Assembly (NCBI RefSeq): GCF_006443095.1
Contig: NZ_VFWZ01000011.1
Location: 62,001-126,000, forward strand
Origin: Aquimarina algicola
GTDB lineage: Bacteria > Bacteroidota > Bacteroidia > Flavobacteriales > Flavobacteriaceae
Length of the DNA: 64,000 nt
Direction of reading: 5' to 3'
Made by a program: the position numbers and the translations under genes. Shown here piece by piece: positions 42,821 to 52,945 of the stretch. Below the pieces are notes generated by a model. It ran no database searches. It saw only the letters and a program-made list of their open reading frames with translations, and was not told the origin of the DNA. Every line of letters begins with the position of its first letter. The stretch's first letter is position 1.

Positions 42821-44632
42821 TTATTTTTTCTGTTGAGAGCTTAACCACTGTGCTCTCAATGCTAATGCTTTTTCATTAGGTTTGGTATACTTTGCCAATT
42901 CTATCTTTGGGTCAGTTCCAATCTTCACAAAGACCTCTCTATCTTTACCATGTCTTTTGAACTTTACAGCAACCTTCTTCCCTATTTTATTTTTACTGAC
43001 AACTTCTTTATATTGATCTATGTCAGAAAAAGATTTATTTCCTATAGAAACAATAATATCACCTTTCTCTAAACCAGCTTCATATGCGGGAGTACCTCTT
43101 TTTGTATAATTTGAAATCTTTGCTAGCCCATTTTTTGTAAAATCTATTTCTGCACCAATATAAGGAGCTTTATCAGACTTTAAGAAAATAGCAACAGACC
43201 CCAATATTTTCTTAAAATCAGGTCTTTCACTATTATTGATATAATCCTTAAAATAATTATCTGCAAATGATTCCCCTGCGTATTCCCTTAGTGTTATAAA
43301 TACATTTTCGATAGTATAAGGTATTTCTGTTTTACCATATTTTGTCCAGAATAATTTCATAAAATCATCTAAACTCAAATCATCCTTATAATCTCTTAAG
43401 GATAAGTCTAATGCTAATGCCAACATACTTCCATATGAATAATACGAAACAAATATGTTATTTACGTTTATAGGATCATTATATACTGCCCAATCAAAAA
43501 ATGGAGCTTTTTGACTCATGTCTTTTGGATTGTATGTCGATAAAGCAGGAGAGTTCCAAACTGAATTAAATGTATTTGTAATTCTATTGAAATACTCATC
43601 TTCTGAAATAATCCCCGTTCTACATAAGGTAAGGTTTGTATAATAACTTGTAAATCCTTCTGCAAACCATAATTCTTGAGTCATACTTTCTTTCTCAAAA
43701 TCAAACGGTTCTAGCGAAAGTGGTCTTATACGTTCCATATTCCATGAGTGAAAAAACTCATGTGCAAAAGTACTTATGTTCCCTTTAATACCTCCATCTG
43801 CAAGGCTTCTGGTTTTTGTAATTACTGTAGAATTACGGTGCTCCATCCCATCGTTTGAAACTTGTGGCATAAAACTTACCAAGAACACATATTCATCATG
43901 ATCAAAACTAGGATAATCACCAAAGATATGTTTTTGCTCTTCTACGACTTTTTTAATCTCTTCTAAAAAAGTATTAGCCTCTTCATCTGTTCCATTATGA
44001 TCTAAAGCCATTTTAATGGTATACTCAGCATTACCGTTACCAATTTTAAACTGCTTAACCGAGTGATTACTGATTAATGCAGGACTATCCATAAAATCAT
44101 AAAGGTTTTCTGCTATATATGAGTTATTACCAAGAGGTTTCATTTGAGTCGAAACCCTCCATTGAAGGTCGTCTCTAACAACATACAAGATTTCTACCGG
44201 CCTGTCCTTCAAAGTAGGTACGTACATAAAAGTAGCAGGGTTATTTACAATAGCATGTGTTTCATCAAATTGAGGATACGTACCGTCTCCCTTGTTTGCA
44301 AATAAAGTATAATAAACATTAATAGTACCATCATGACCAGAAATATCCCATTGATGAAGGTTTGGCTTAGTTACAGTTACCTCTTTACCTTTACCATCTG
44401 TAATTCTTACATCATAAACATTTTTTGCAAAGTCATGTATAGCATATCTACCAGGAGAAGTGCGGCTCATTTTTAAAGAAACAGTACCACTTTGAAGATT
44501 AGAAAAATTTGCAGTGATTTTTGCTTCGTGATGTTCTGCATTATCAAAAGAAATAGTATACTTATTTCTAATTTGAGCAAAACTAAGTTGAGTCACAAAA
44601 AATAAAAAGGCGATTATTGAAAAAGATCTCAT
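42821..44632 (-). CDS. M61-family metallopeptidase with PDZ domain
   Basis: The 603-residue protein has a signal peptide (FAQ, residue 20), an N-terminal beta domain, a gluzincin-type catalytic domain with HEFFH (His291, Glu292, His295; the third ligand Glu is expected in LWFAEGFTSYY) and a C-terminal PDZ domain (about 505-585; GTPAYEAGLEKGDIIVSIG). M61 enzymes are glycyl aminopeptidase-like, and Bacteroidota encode exported forms. It is transcribed alone from a promoter at 44696, convergent with tssO. Confidence 0.92.
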   Translation of the reverse strand: MRSFSIIAFLFFVTQLSFAQIRNKYTISFDNAEHHEAKITANFSNLQSGTVSLKMSRTSPGRYAIHDFAKNVYDVRITDGKGKEVTVTKPNLHQWDISGHDGTINVYYTLFANKGDGTYPQFDETHAIVNNPATFMYVPTLKDRPVEILYVVRDDLQWRVSTQMKPLGNNSYIAENLYDFMDSPALISNHSVKQFKIGNGNAEYTIKMALDHNGTDEEANTFLEEIKKVVEEQKHIFGDYPSFDHDEYVFLVSFMPQVSNDGMEHRNSTVITKTRSLADGGIKGNISTFAHEFFHSWNMERIRPLSLEPFDFEKESMTQELWFAEGFTSYYTNLTLCRTGIISEDEYFNRITNTFNSVWNSPALSTYNPKDMSQKAPFFDWAVYNDPINVNNIFVSYYSYGSMLALALDLSLRDYKDDLSLDDFMKLFWTKYGKTEIPYTIENVFITLREYAGESFADNYFKDYINNSERPDFKKILGSVAIFLKSDKAPYIGAEIDFTKNGLAKISNYTKRGTPAYEAGLEKGDIIVSIGNKSFSDIDQYKEVVSKNKIGKKVAVKFKRHGKDREVFVKIGTDPKIELAKYTKPNEKALALRAQWLSSQQKK

Positions 44633-44986
44633 TTATATTTTTTTTAATTAAAGTGAATAGTGTGTTATTTTTATTATAATTCAGACAAAAATAGCGCCCA
44701 CAATTATAGTTGATTTATTTTTTATTTTAAGAATTCCAAAAATACGATAAACTGATTACTGTGCAAATTATAGATTATTTAATAGGTTTATATTCTAATA
44801 TTTGAGAGAAAGTTTTCATTATTTACCAAATAAAAATACTGCTCATGCTACCCTCATAATTTTTTTAAAAGATTTTAATTTACAATGATATGTACCCTCG
44901 ATAACTCTCTAATTAAAATGAATATCGAAAAAATATTTCAAACTATTGTAACAAATGCTTCATAATTATGTCAAACTACTTAAATT
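44633..44986. other. 354-base divergent gap with the M61 promoter
   Basis: A -7 box TATTTTTG on the minus strand (44696-44703) serves the M61 gene, 64 bases from its start. Nothing else recognisable lies between it and the AraC gene. Confidence 0.55.
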
Positions 44987-45907
44987 ATGAAATCTATTTA
45001 TAAAGACAAATATTACAATCACTTTTCTAAAAAAGAAGATAAAGAAGTTCCCTTTTTATTTAAGGATCAAAACTTTATGATGAGATTTGTAACAACATTG
45101 CCGGGATATATTTTTGACGAAAACAGTTTAACCATTATCTATTTTAAAAAAGGATCAGGACAATTATGTTGGAGAGATAAAAATGCCAAAATTGACGATG
45201 ATAAATTTATCATTGCAAACCCTAGTTCGGGATGGGAGTATATAAATAATGAAGAAAAATACATTGATGTACTAAGTTTTGCTATTTCGGATCACTTTCG
45301 GAAACAATTTAATTTTTATGTAAACTCTCCTCAAATTCAACTTTTAGACACTCCTTTTGATACTTTGAAGGAAGAATATTTTTTTATTGAAAGTCCATTA
45401 AGTACCCAATATTATTCTTCTGGAAAATTATTAGATCAAATCCATACCATAAGTAGTCAAGCAGAATATGAATTTTTATCCCCAGAAGAACTTACCATAG
45501 AAGTTTTACAATCATTATACAAAGAACAAACAAATGGGTATAAAATTGCCAATAAAATAAAAGCTAAAAAAAACTCTACAAAACTAGAAACACTAAAGCG
45601 ACTTTTGATCGTAAGAGATTTTATACATGACAATATTGGTGACAAATTATCCTTAGATTTATTATCCAATATCTCTTCTCTATCAAAATTTCATTTATAC
45701 AGCTCATTCAAAACTGTTTTTGGTAAAACTCCTCATCAATATATCAATTGGCTTCGTTTATCCAAAGCAAAACATTATATCTTAAAAGGAGATTTTACAG
45801 CTAGTGAAATAGCTTTAATTTTAGGATTTTCTGACCTACCTTCATTCAGTAAATTATTCAAAAAAGCCTATGGAGTTTCTCCTTCTAACTTCAACATTAA
45901 CGAATAA
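44987..45907 (+). CDS. AraC-family transcriptional regulator
   Basis: The 306-residue protein ends in an AraC-type double HTH (about 205-303; LSKFHLYSSFKTVFGKTPHQYINWLRL and DLPSFSKLFKKAYGVSPSNF). The N-terminal 190 residues resemble a cupin-like ligand domain. It lies between the M61 peptidase (divergent) and the acyltransferase gene. No target is evident. Confidence 0.87.
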   Translation: MKSIYKDKYYNHFSKKEDKEVPFLFKDQNFMMRFVTTLPGYIFDENSLTIIYFKKGSGQLCWRDKNAKIDDDKFIIANPSSGWEYINNEEKYIDVLSFAISDHFRKQFNFYVNSPQIQLLDTPFDTLKEEYFFIESPLSTQYYSSGKLLDQIHTISSQAEYEFLSPEELTIEVLQSLYKEQTNGYKIANKIKAKKNSTKLETLKRLLIVRDFIHDNIGDKLSLDLLSNISSLSKFHLYSSFKTVFGKTPHQYINWLRLSKAKHYILKGDFTASEIALILGFSDLPSFSKLFKKAYGVSPSNFNINE

Positions 45908-46046
45908 GCAATACGTTTTTATCCACATAAAACAGTAAAAAAAGTATACAACTAGATATAAAAAGAGAATTTTTGACAAATAAAACTCGTTATTTTCGAA
46001 TACTTTTATCTTTCAATCAGTTATTCTTTTTTAAAATTAGAAATAT

Positions 46047-47174
46047 ATGCTACCAAGACGGAATATAGGAATAGATATTCTTCGTGGGTTTTGTATTCTA
46101 TTTGTCATCTTATTACATCTCAATATACAGGTAAATTTCAAAGAAACCTTATTAGGAGATTTATTACCTAAGCGATGGTATAGTTTGTTTTTTTGGAGTG
46201 GATTTTATGGAGTAATTATTTTTTTTACATTATCAGGATATCTGATTACAAGCTCAGCTATAAAAAAATGGGGAACACTTACCGATATAAAAATTAAAGA
46301 TTTTTTTATCATGAGATTTTCTAGGATAGCGCCATTGCTTATTTTATTATTAATTGTACTCAGTACACTTCATATCGCAAAGATTCCTGGTTTTATAATT
46401 AATGAAGAAAAAACCTCTCTAATAAGAGTTGTTTTTGCAGCATTAACCTTTCATATCAATTGGTTAGAGATACAGGTCGGATATTTACCTGCAAATTGGG
46501 ATGTTTTATGGTCTATATCTATTGAAGAAATATTCTACTTAACATTTCCTATTTTATGTTTACTTGCACGCAAAGAATGGCATTTTGTAGCATTAATCTT
46601 TGTGTTTCTTATCATTTCTCCATGGGCAAGAACAGGAATGTTTCCTGATAACGAACTTGGTGACAGGAATCATTTAGCCTATCTAGATGCAATTGCTTTT
46701 GGATGTATTACTGCCATTATCGCCCACAGAGTCAAAATATCCAAAAAAATCATAAACATTTTAATGATACTTGGTTGTTGCTTTATCATTTTGATAATGT
46801 TTTATAAAGGCTTTGTTTATCGATCTGGTCTCACCGATATTGGACTAAACATAACCCTATTATCATTAGGAGTAAGCTTATTGGTATTATGGCTACATTA
46901 TAAAGAAAAAACAAATACTCAAAAAGATTTTTGGGTGCTGAAGGGAATTAAAAAAATGGGAGAATTAAGTTATGAAATGTACTTAACACACATGTTTGTA
47001 GTCATCGTTTTTGTAAAAATTTATAAAGAAGCTGCACTTTCAAAAGAGTGGATTTATGTATTATATGCCACCGTAATCTTTATCTCTTTTTTATTAGCTA
47101 AATTTCTGCACAAATGGGTTACAGAACCTATGAATCAACGCATAAGGTCACGCTACATTAAAAACAAGGTATGA
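46047..47174 (+). CDS. Acyltransferase 3 (OafA-like) membrane protein
   Basis: The 375-residue protein has about ten membrane helices. The N-terminal signature RRNIGIDILRGFCILFVILLHLN contains the catalytic His in helix 1, and FFTLSGYLI is the family's second motif. These enzymes transfer acyl groups to surface or exported sugars such as O-antigen. No polysaccharide locus is nearby, so the acceptor is unknown. Confidence 0.9.
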   Translation: MLPRRNIGIDILRGFCILFVILLHLNIQVNFKETLLGDLLPKRWYSLFFWSGFYGVIIFFTLSGYLITSSAIKKWGTLTDIKIKDFFIMRFSRIAPLLILLLIVLSTLHIAKIPGFIINEEKTSLIRVVFAALTFHINWLEIQVGYLPANWDVLWSISIEEIFYLTFPILCLLARKEWHFVALIFVFLIISPWARTGMFPDNELGDRNHLAYLDAIAFGCITAIIAHRVKISKKIINILMILGCCFIILIMFYKGFVYRSGLTDIGLNITLLSLGVSLLVLWLHYKEKTNTQKDFWVLKGIKKMGELSYEMYLTHMFVVIVFVKIYKEAALSKEWIYVLYATVIFISFLLAKFLHKWVTEPMNQRIRSRYIKNKV

Positions 47175-47237
47175 ACACTATCTTAATAGCATATAAAAAC
47201 GCTTATCAAAACCCATCATACCAAAATAAATATTTCA

Positions 47238-48641
47238 TTATAAGTTCTCAGGATTTACAGCTAGGCTATTGAATAATTTTGCTTTTGTTGTAAAAAATTT
47301 ATTTTGTACTTCGACTTGCTTTAGCTTAGAATCAATAAGGCTTCTTTCTCTAGAGTTTATAAGAAATACAGAGCTTTCTCCAAAACTAAACTTACGTTCC
47401 TCTGCGGCAAGCAAAGTTTCATAATCTTTTACGATATTTTCTATCAATTCATTTTGATTTATGAAAGAATCCAACTCTGCATATATTCCTGTAACTTTAT
47501 TTCTGATTTCTAATTGAGTACTGGCAAACTCAAATCGAGCGTCTTGCAACTTAAATTTTGCTAGTTTAAGATCTCCTCTTTCTTTTCTTAAAAATAAAGG
47601 AAAGCTAAAATAAACACCTCCTTTATACTCTGCGGTATTAAAAGAGTTACCTACATCTGGGGTCTCTGTCAAAAAATTATATTCTAAATTGATTTTAGGA
47701 AGCAACTTATTTGCTTTTAGTTTTCTGTCGACTTCAAGCCCTTCAATCTTAAAATTTAAAGACTGTAGTTTAGGATGATTATCAATATTAAAGCTATCTA
47801 AGGGTTTTCCTTGAATTTCTAGAGTACTATCAATAATTTCTTCAACATTGTTATCAGGAATCACATTTGGTCGTAATTGTACTGGGATATCTCCTTCTAA
47901 CCATAAAAAATTTGAAAGATCCAAAGATCTTTTAGTTAGCTTTACTTTTGCTTGCTCGAGACTCAATGCTCTGTTTTGAAATGCAATTTTTGCTTCTACG
48001 GTATCTATAGCAGCTTTATCTCCTGCCATTGCACTTCTTTTGATCCCCTCGAAACGTATTTGGGCATTAGATAGAAAATTCTCATAAATTTCTTTTTCAT
48101 TATATGCCTGTAACCAATCAAAATACGCTAAAGAAGCATCATAAAGAATTTGATTGACCAAAAGATCTCTATCCGCCTTAGTTTGTTCTCTAAAAAACTT
48201 GGCTTTTCTCAATGTAGCCATTCGCTCATTGATCAATAATCCTTGCGCTACAGAAACCGATACTCCTGCGTTAAAGAGACCATCTTCTGGCACAGAGTTT
48301 TGAGGGTTAAGAAATTCTCCATCGTTTTGCTCAAACCCACCTTTGAACTCTACACCATACCAAGTTGGTATTTTGAAGGTTGCATTAAGCAAATCATAAT
48401 ATTCTAAGCCTTTAAACTCTTTTCTATCATAATCAACTTCTAATTTTGGGTCAAATCCACCTCTTGCCTTCATAAGATTAGCTTGCCCAATATCAATATT
48501 TAATTCTGCTTGCTTGGCGATAGGGTGATATTTTTTCACATACCCCAAATATTCCTTAAAATTAAGAGGAATACTATCTGTCTGTTGAGAAAAAAGAGAA
48601 GTAGCTGCAAAGATTAAAACATACAGTAAGTGGTTCTTCAT
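47238..48641 (-). CDS. TolC-family outer-membrane efflux protein
   Basis: The 467-residue protein has a signal peptide (ending LFSQQ, about residue 19) and two long helical-hairpin TolC repeats. The ATG at 48641 is chosen because it begins the signal peptide and follows the HlyD stop by one base; a longer frame would overlap the HlyD gene by 100 bases. It completes a TetR-ABC-HlyD-TolC operon that forms a tripartite exporter. Confidence 0.9.
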   Translation of the reverse strand: MKNHLLYVLIFAATSLFSQQTDSIPLNFKEYLGYVKKYHPIAKQAELNIDIGQANLMKARGGFDPKLEVDYDRKEFKGLEYYDLLNATFKIPTWYGVEFKGGFEQNDGEFLNPQNSVPEDGLFNAGVSVSVAQGLLINERMATLRKAKFFREQTKADRDLLVNQILYDASLAYFDWLQAYNEKEIYENFLSNAQIRFEGIKRSAMAGDKAAIDTVEAKIAFQNRALSLEQAKVKLTKRSLDLSNFLWLEGDIPVQLRPNVIPDNNVEEIIDSTLEIQGKPLDSFNIDNHPKLQSLNFKIEGLEVDRKLKANKLLPKINLEYNFLTETPDVGNSFNTAEYKGGVYFSFPLFLRKERGDLKLAKFKLQDARFEFASTQLEIRNKVTGIYAELDSFINQNELIENIVKDYETLLAAEERKFSFGESSVFLINSRERSLIDSKLKQVEVQNKFFTTKAKLFNSLAVNPENL

Positions 48642-48642
48642 T

Positions 48643-49998
48643 TTATTTCTTTTCAGTTTTTTTTGCTGATGCAGTAGCAGGTTGATAATAATTAGGTGGA
48701 AAACCATTGAGTTGTCGCCATAATTCGTACCATATCGGTACATCTTCTAATAGTGCTAATGTATTTGCTCCTGATCCTACTCGAATATCTTTTGGCCATT
48801 CATGATCATTTGGATCCGGCGCTATTAATACTCTATACATACCATTATCACTAATAAATGTCTCTATAGCAACTATTTCTCCACCGTAAGTACCATAAGA
48901 CACATTAGGCCAACCACTAAAAACAATTGCCGGCCAACCATCAAATTGAATACGTACCTTCTCTCCTTTATGTACCAGGGGTAAATCTAATGGTTTTACA
49001 AAAGTTTCTACGGCTAATTCATAATCTGATGGCATTATACTAACCAGTTGATCTCCTTCTTTAAAAGTCTCTCCCACTCCTGACCTTAGTGCTTTATTTA
49101 CAACTCCACTTTGTGGTGCCTTGATATAGTACATGTCGTTACGCATCTCATAATTTGTATACTGATTTTCTAATTTTGTTACTTGGGCTTCTGCATCAAA
49201 TTGATTCGATTGAGCCGTAAACCTATCACTTCTGGATTTAGAAATTTTATCTGTATACTCTGCCTGAACTCTATTGATCTCTACTTGAGCATTGATAACA
49301 TCATTTTTACTGGCAAGCAGTTTATTTTCTTGTGATATTAGTTTGGCCTGTCCTTCTTGTAATTTAAGGCGTTTTTCTTCGAGGTCTGTCACTGCCTTTA
49401 GTCCTTCTTTTTCTAGCTGAACAACCCGATCATATTGTCTTTGAGCAATAGCAATATTTGTTTTAGCAGCTTCTAGGTCTATACTATCACTTTGTACTTT
49501 TAACTTAGACTGCAACAATTTATTCCTTGCTTGTTTTAGTTTCAGGTTTCTTTCATTCATCAAAGCATCTGCTTGAATTCCTAAAGCTTTTACTTTTTCT
49601 TCATATGACGTTACTGCCATTGACTTTGCCTTGATTTGTTGACCAGTACGCTCTACCAAATTCGGATCGAAATATTCATTTTTAACTTCTGAAATGAACA
49701 ATATTGTATCTCCTTTTTTTACAAAATCTCCTTCTCTTACATACCATTTTTCAATACGCCCGGGAATAGGAGATTGTATTGTTTGCGGTCGTTGATCAGG
49801 CTTGAGCGTTGTCAAAAATCCATTTCCAGAAATGATCTGAGTCCAGGGCAAAAACAATGTTATTAGAACAATTCCTGAAAATACTTTAAGGAATCTATTA
49901 AAGTATTTATAGTGACGTTTATGAAAGATTTTCTGAGTAGCTTTATACTTAGAAAGATCTATTTTTATATCTGATTTATCATTTGCAATGTTTAACAT
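48643..49998 (-). CDS. HlyD-family periplasmic adaptor
   Basis: The 451-residue protein has one membrane helix (about 35-53), a biotinyl-lipoyl-like half (SPIPGRIEKWYVREGDFVKKGDTI), a long coiled-coil hairpin (about 110-290) and a beta-barrel half (IKAPQSGVVNKALRSGVGETFKEGDQLV). It bridges the ABC transporter and the TolC-type channel. It is translated 5 bases after the ABC gene. Confidence 0.92.
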   Translation of the reverse strand: MLNIANDKSDIKIDLSKYKATQKIFHKRHYKYFNRFLKVFSGIVLITLFLPWTQIISGNGFLTTLKPDQRPQTIQSPIPGRIEKWYVREGDFVKKGDTILFISEVKNEYFDPNLVERTGQQIKAKSMAVTSYEEKVKALGIQADALMNERNLKLKQARNKLLQSKLKVQSDSIDLEAAKTNIAIAQRQYDRVVQLEKEGLKAVTDLEEKRLKLQEGQAKLISQENKLLASKNDVINAQVEINRVQAEYTDKISKSRSDRFTAQSNQFDAEAQVTKLENQYTNYEMRNDMYYIKAPQSGVVNKALRSGVGETFKEGDQLVSIMPSDYELAVETFVKPLDLPLVHKGEKVRIQFDGWPAIVFSGWPNVSYGTYGGEIVAIETFISDNGMYRVLIAPDPNDHEWPKDIRVGSGANTLALLEDVPIWYELWRQLNGFPPNYYQPATASAKKTEKK

Positions 49999-50003
49999 CT
50001 TCC

Positions 50004-51674
50004 CTATTTTTCATTTATTATTCGACCATCTGCTAGATTAATTATTCTACCACAACGCTTTATCCATTTTTCATTTTGACTCACAACAACTAGTGCCCAA
50101 GGATTTGATCCATCTGTCAAAAAGTCCATGATTCTAATGGTTTCTGATTCGTCAAATTGATCTAATGGATCTTTTAGGATTAATAGTTTTGGTTTTTTTA
50201 CAATACTTCTAGCCAAGACAATTTTTTTTGCAATCGTATAAGAAATATGTTTTCCTTCGGGATAGATAACTGTTTGTAATCCCTTAGGTTGTTCTTTTAC
50301 AAATTCTGTCAATCCTGTTTTTTCTACCGCCCATCTAATATCTTCTTGAGGGACTGTAGTATCGCCAAAAGTTATATTTTCTAACAAAGTACCCTCAAAA
50401 GGAGATTCTTCAGTTAAGGATTGTCCCAAATGTGATCTATAGTAATTAAGATTTATTCCTTTCAGTTTTACATCATTCACATAAATATTACCTTCTGTAG
50501 GTTCAATTAAACCGGCAATTAGACGTAACAAAGTGGTTTTACCGGATCCATTTGGCCCTTGAATTAATATAGTACAATCAGGACTAATAGTAAGCGAAAT
50601 ATTATCAAGAATTTTCTTATAATTCTGATCTGGTATTGTATAGGTTACGTCTGATAGTTCTACTGTATAATTTTCTCCTTCGGCAAAAGGTAATTCTCCT
50701 TCTTGTGGTTCTAAATCTTTATCAACTACTTGACCTAATTTTTCCATAGAAGTCAAAACATCATAGAATGATTCCAGACTTACAATAAGTTTTTCTACAG
50801 AACCTATTACTAAAACTATTATAATTTCTGCTGCTACAAATTGCCCAATGTTCATTTCCTGATTTAATACCAAAATACCTCCTATTAGTAATAATCCTGC
50901 AGTAACCAACACTTTGAAACCTATCATTTGGATAAATTGCATAATTAAAACCTTAAAATGGCTTTCTCTTGCCGAAAGATACTCTGTCACCAAAATATCA
51001 TTTTTATCTAATGCATGATTCGTTTGGCCAGAAAGTTTAAAACTAACTATTGTTCTTGCTACCTCTTGTATCCAATGTGCTACTTTATATTTACTTTTTG
51101 ACTCTTTTAAGCTCGTCTCTAAACCTTTTTGCGCCGTAAATTTAAATAACACATAGATAAGCACAATCAATAGTAAACCATAGATGATAAAAAAGGGATG
51201 GTAGAATGATAATAGCATCAATCCAAAAATAATCTGTATCAAAGCTGCTGGAACATCTATTAATATTTTTGCTAACCCTTTTTGAGCCGTTAATGTATCA
51301 AAAAAGCGATTGGCTAGTTCAGGAGGGTAGTAACTTCTCAATTCGCTCATTTTAATTTTTGGAAATCTATAAGAAAATTCAAAAGAAGCTCTTGTAAATA
51401 TTTTTTGCTGTACATTTTCTATAATCCTGATTTGCATGAGCTGCAAGAGCCCTACAAAAGCCACACCCATAGTTACCAGAATAACAAGAACTACCCACGA
51501 GGTACTTATTTGAGCTCCTTGAATAAGGTTAATAATTGCCTGGATTCCCAAAGGCAATGATAAATTTACCAATCCTGCAAATATTGCATAGTAAAATGTT
51601 TGTAAGATATCCTTTTGGTCTAGTCGTAATAAACCTATTAGCCTTTGCCAGGCTGTAAGTATGTTTTTAGCCAT
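50004..51674 (-). CDS. ABC exporter subunit with degenerate nucleotide-binding domain
   Basis: The 556-residue protein has a six-helix exporter membrane domain (about 20-310) and a nucleotide-binding domain. Walker A is intact (GPNGSGKTT, 373-381), but other catalytic motifs are altered. The Q-loop position reads T instead of Q (LGQSLTEESPF), the LSGGQ signature reads ISYTI (477-481), Walker B reads LILKDP with Lys501 and Asp502 in place of the usual Asp-Glu, and the switch His is Gln533. Hydrolysis is doubtful. It may bind ATP only, or work with an active partner. It lies in an operon with TetR, HlyD and TolC genes. Confidence 0.88.
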   Translation of the reverse strand: MAKNILTAWQRLIGLLRLDQKDILQTFYYAIFAGLVNLSLPLGIQAIINLIQGAQISTSWVVLVILVTMGVAFVGLLQLMQIRIIENVQQKIFTRASFEFSYRFPKIKMSELRSYYPPELANRFFDTLTAQKGLAKILIDVPAALIQIIFGLMLLSFYHPFFIIYGLLLIVLIYVLFKFTAQKGLETSLKESKSKYKVAHWIQEVARTIVSFKLSGQTNHALDKNDILVTEYLSARESHFKVLIMQFIQMIGFKVLVTAGLLLIGGILVLNQEMNIGQFVAAEIIIVLVIGSVEKLIVSLESFYDVLTSMEKLGQVVDKDLEPQEGELPFAEGENYTVELSDVTYTIPDQNYKKILDNISLTISPDCTILIQGPNGSGKTTLLRLIAGLIEPTEGNIYVNDVKLKGINLNYYRSHLGQSLTEESPFEGTLLENITFGDTTVPQEDIRWAVEKTGLTEFVKEQPKGLQTVIYPEGKHISYTIAKKIVLARSIVKKPKLLILKDPLDQFDESETIRIMDFLTDGSNPWALVVVSQNEKWIKRCGRIINLADGRIINEK

Positions 51675-51677
51675 GAG

Positions 51678-52352
51678 CTATTTCTTTATTGAATTAAACA
51701 CAAGATCAGTAAAGTATGTTGTTGGAGTTATAGTTTCATTACAATTTGTTAACGAAGGAAAATGATCTTTTAAGAAGTGTTGATGCAGTGCCCCTTCGAT
51801 AATAGTACTTGACAAACTCGAAGGATATGGATATGTAGTATCAACTTCTTTGATCATATCATTAAGACGTATTACCAATCTTTTATAAAAAGAAAAGTAA
51901 CCTTCTTTATTCTCCTCATCAACTTCTTTGGTTAAATACGACTTTGAGTATTCGTTGATTACAATTTTATTTAAAAGAACTTCATTAATATGAGAAAATG
52001 AAGAATCTTCTTCGATAGTTCTGGTTATAATCTCTATTGCTTTTCTTAATTTATCTTCAGAATTAGAGATGCTATTCGTTGCAAAAACCAATTGATATTC
52101 TAACCATCCCCAATACCAAGACGTAAGATATAATAGTAGTTTGTGTTTATTTTCAAAATAACGGTAGATAGAACTTTCATTAGATTTTATCTTCTCTCCA
52201 AGCTTTTTAAATGTAAAACTTTCAAACCCTATCTCCTGTATCATTATGATACTATTTTCTATAATTCTTTTCCCCAAAGCAGATGATTCGGGATCTTTGA
52301 TATAAATCTTATCGTTTATTTTAACTTTTAGATCTTGTAAAATGTATTTCAT
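51678..52352 (-). CDS. TetR-family regulator of the efflux operon
   Basis: The 224-residue protein has a TetR-type HTH (about 28-72; ENSIIMIQEIGFESFTFKKLGEKIKSNESSIYRYFENK) and a helical C-terminal ligand domain. It is the first gene of the operon, 3 bases before the ABC gene. A partial 31-bp palindrome overlies its promoter, so it probably represses its own operon. Confidence 0.87.
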   Translation of the reverse strand: MKYILQDLKVKINDKIYIKDPESSALGKRIIENSIIMIQEIGFESFTFKKLGEKIKSNESSIYRYFENKHKLLLYLTSWYWGWLEYQLVFATNSISNSEDKLRKAIEIITRTIEEDSSFSHINEVLLNKIVINEYSKSYLTKEVDEENKEGYFSFYKRLVIRLNDMIKEVDTTYPYPSSLSSTIIEGALHQHFLKDHFPSLTNCNETITPTTYFTDLVFNSIKK

Positions 52353-52369
52353 TCTAAAAAACTTTGAAG

Positions 52370-52410
52370 CAAAAATAAAAGTAATACTATCATATTTTAA
52401 TAGTTTAACT
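52370..52410 (-). promoter_or_regulatory. Promoter and candidate TetR operator of the efflux operon
   Basis: The -7 box TATTTTTG (minus strand, 52370-52377) is 17 bases before the ATG at 52352. Directly upstream, AGTAATACTAT (52380-52390) and ATAGTTTAACT (52400-52410) form a palindrome matching at 9 of 11 positions with nine bases between. Confidence 0.6.
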
Positions 52411-52884
52411 TTTATTTAACCAAGTCGAATTATTAAGTTATGTGAATAATTCATAATTTTATACATAATTGGTCTTTAAATTAAATATAAATTACTTTTA
52501 TTGTTAAAAAATTAACATTAATTCAATTTTATAATTTAAAAGAAGAGTAATTAACTTTTAAATACAAATTAAGAAAATATAAAAATTGAAGGTTTATTAA
52601 CAATAAACACGTCTACTAGTAAAGAATAGTGACATATTTATTTTGCTAAAATAAATGTTATCATCAAAAAGCAGATTAACAAATTATAAAGCTTGATTGG
52701 AGACCGTGCAGTAATTACTAACATTAGAAAAAATGCTAATGAAAATACCAAAATCACATTAAATTGAGAGGACTGAAAAAAGTTGTTTTATAGTCTCGCA
52801 CTGGTAAAAGTAGACTTATAAAATGCTTTAGGTAAGAGAGAGGTAATTTTAGTATATTAGATAATTACGTGCCATATCTAAGAA
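52411..52884. other. 474-base intergenic stretch
   Basis: It is very AT-rich, with no frame or structure that I can support as a gene. It separates the efflux operon promoter from the terminator of the M57 gene. Confidence 0.4.
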
Positions 52885-52911
52885 AAAACCATCCCAATTT
52901 GGGATGGTTTT
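52885..52911 (-). terminator. Terminator of the M57 metalloprotease gene
   Basis: AAAACCATCCCA and TGGGATGGTTTT form a perfect 12-bp stem around ATT, with T following on the minus strand. Confidence 0.9.
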
Positions 52912-52945
52912 CTATTATATAGAAAAGTTTATGCTCAAATATTTT

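Noticed and set aside
47168..47222. GGTATGA/TCATACC inverted repeat between the acyltransferase and TolC genes
   Set aside because: Only 7 bp with a 41-base loop, and it includes a stop codon; it could occur by chance.
48642..48743. N-terminal extension of the TolC-type gene to 48743
   Set aside because: It overlaps the HlyD gene by about 100 bases and would place the signal peptide inside the protein; the ATG at 48641 fits both.
50004..51674. Reading the degenerate ABC gene as a pseudogene
   Set aside because: The frame is intact, Walker A is perfect and the spacing to neighbours is operon-like; the changes look like a conserved variant.
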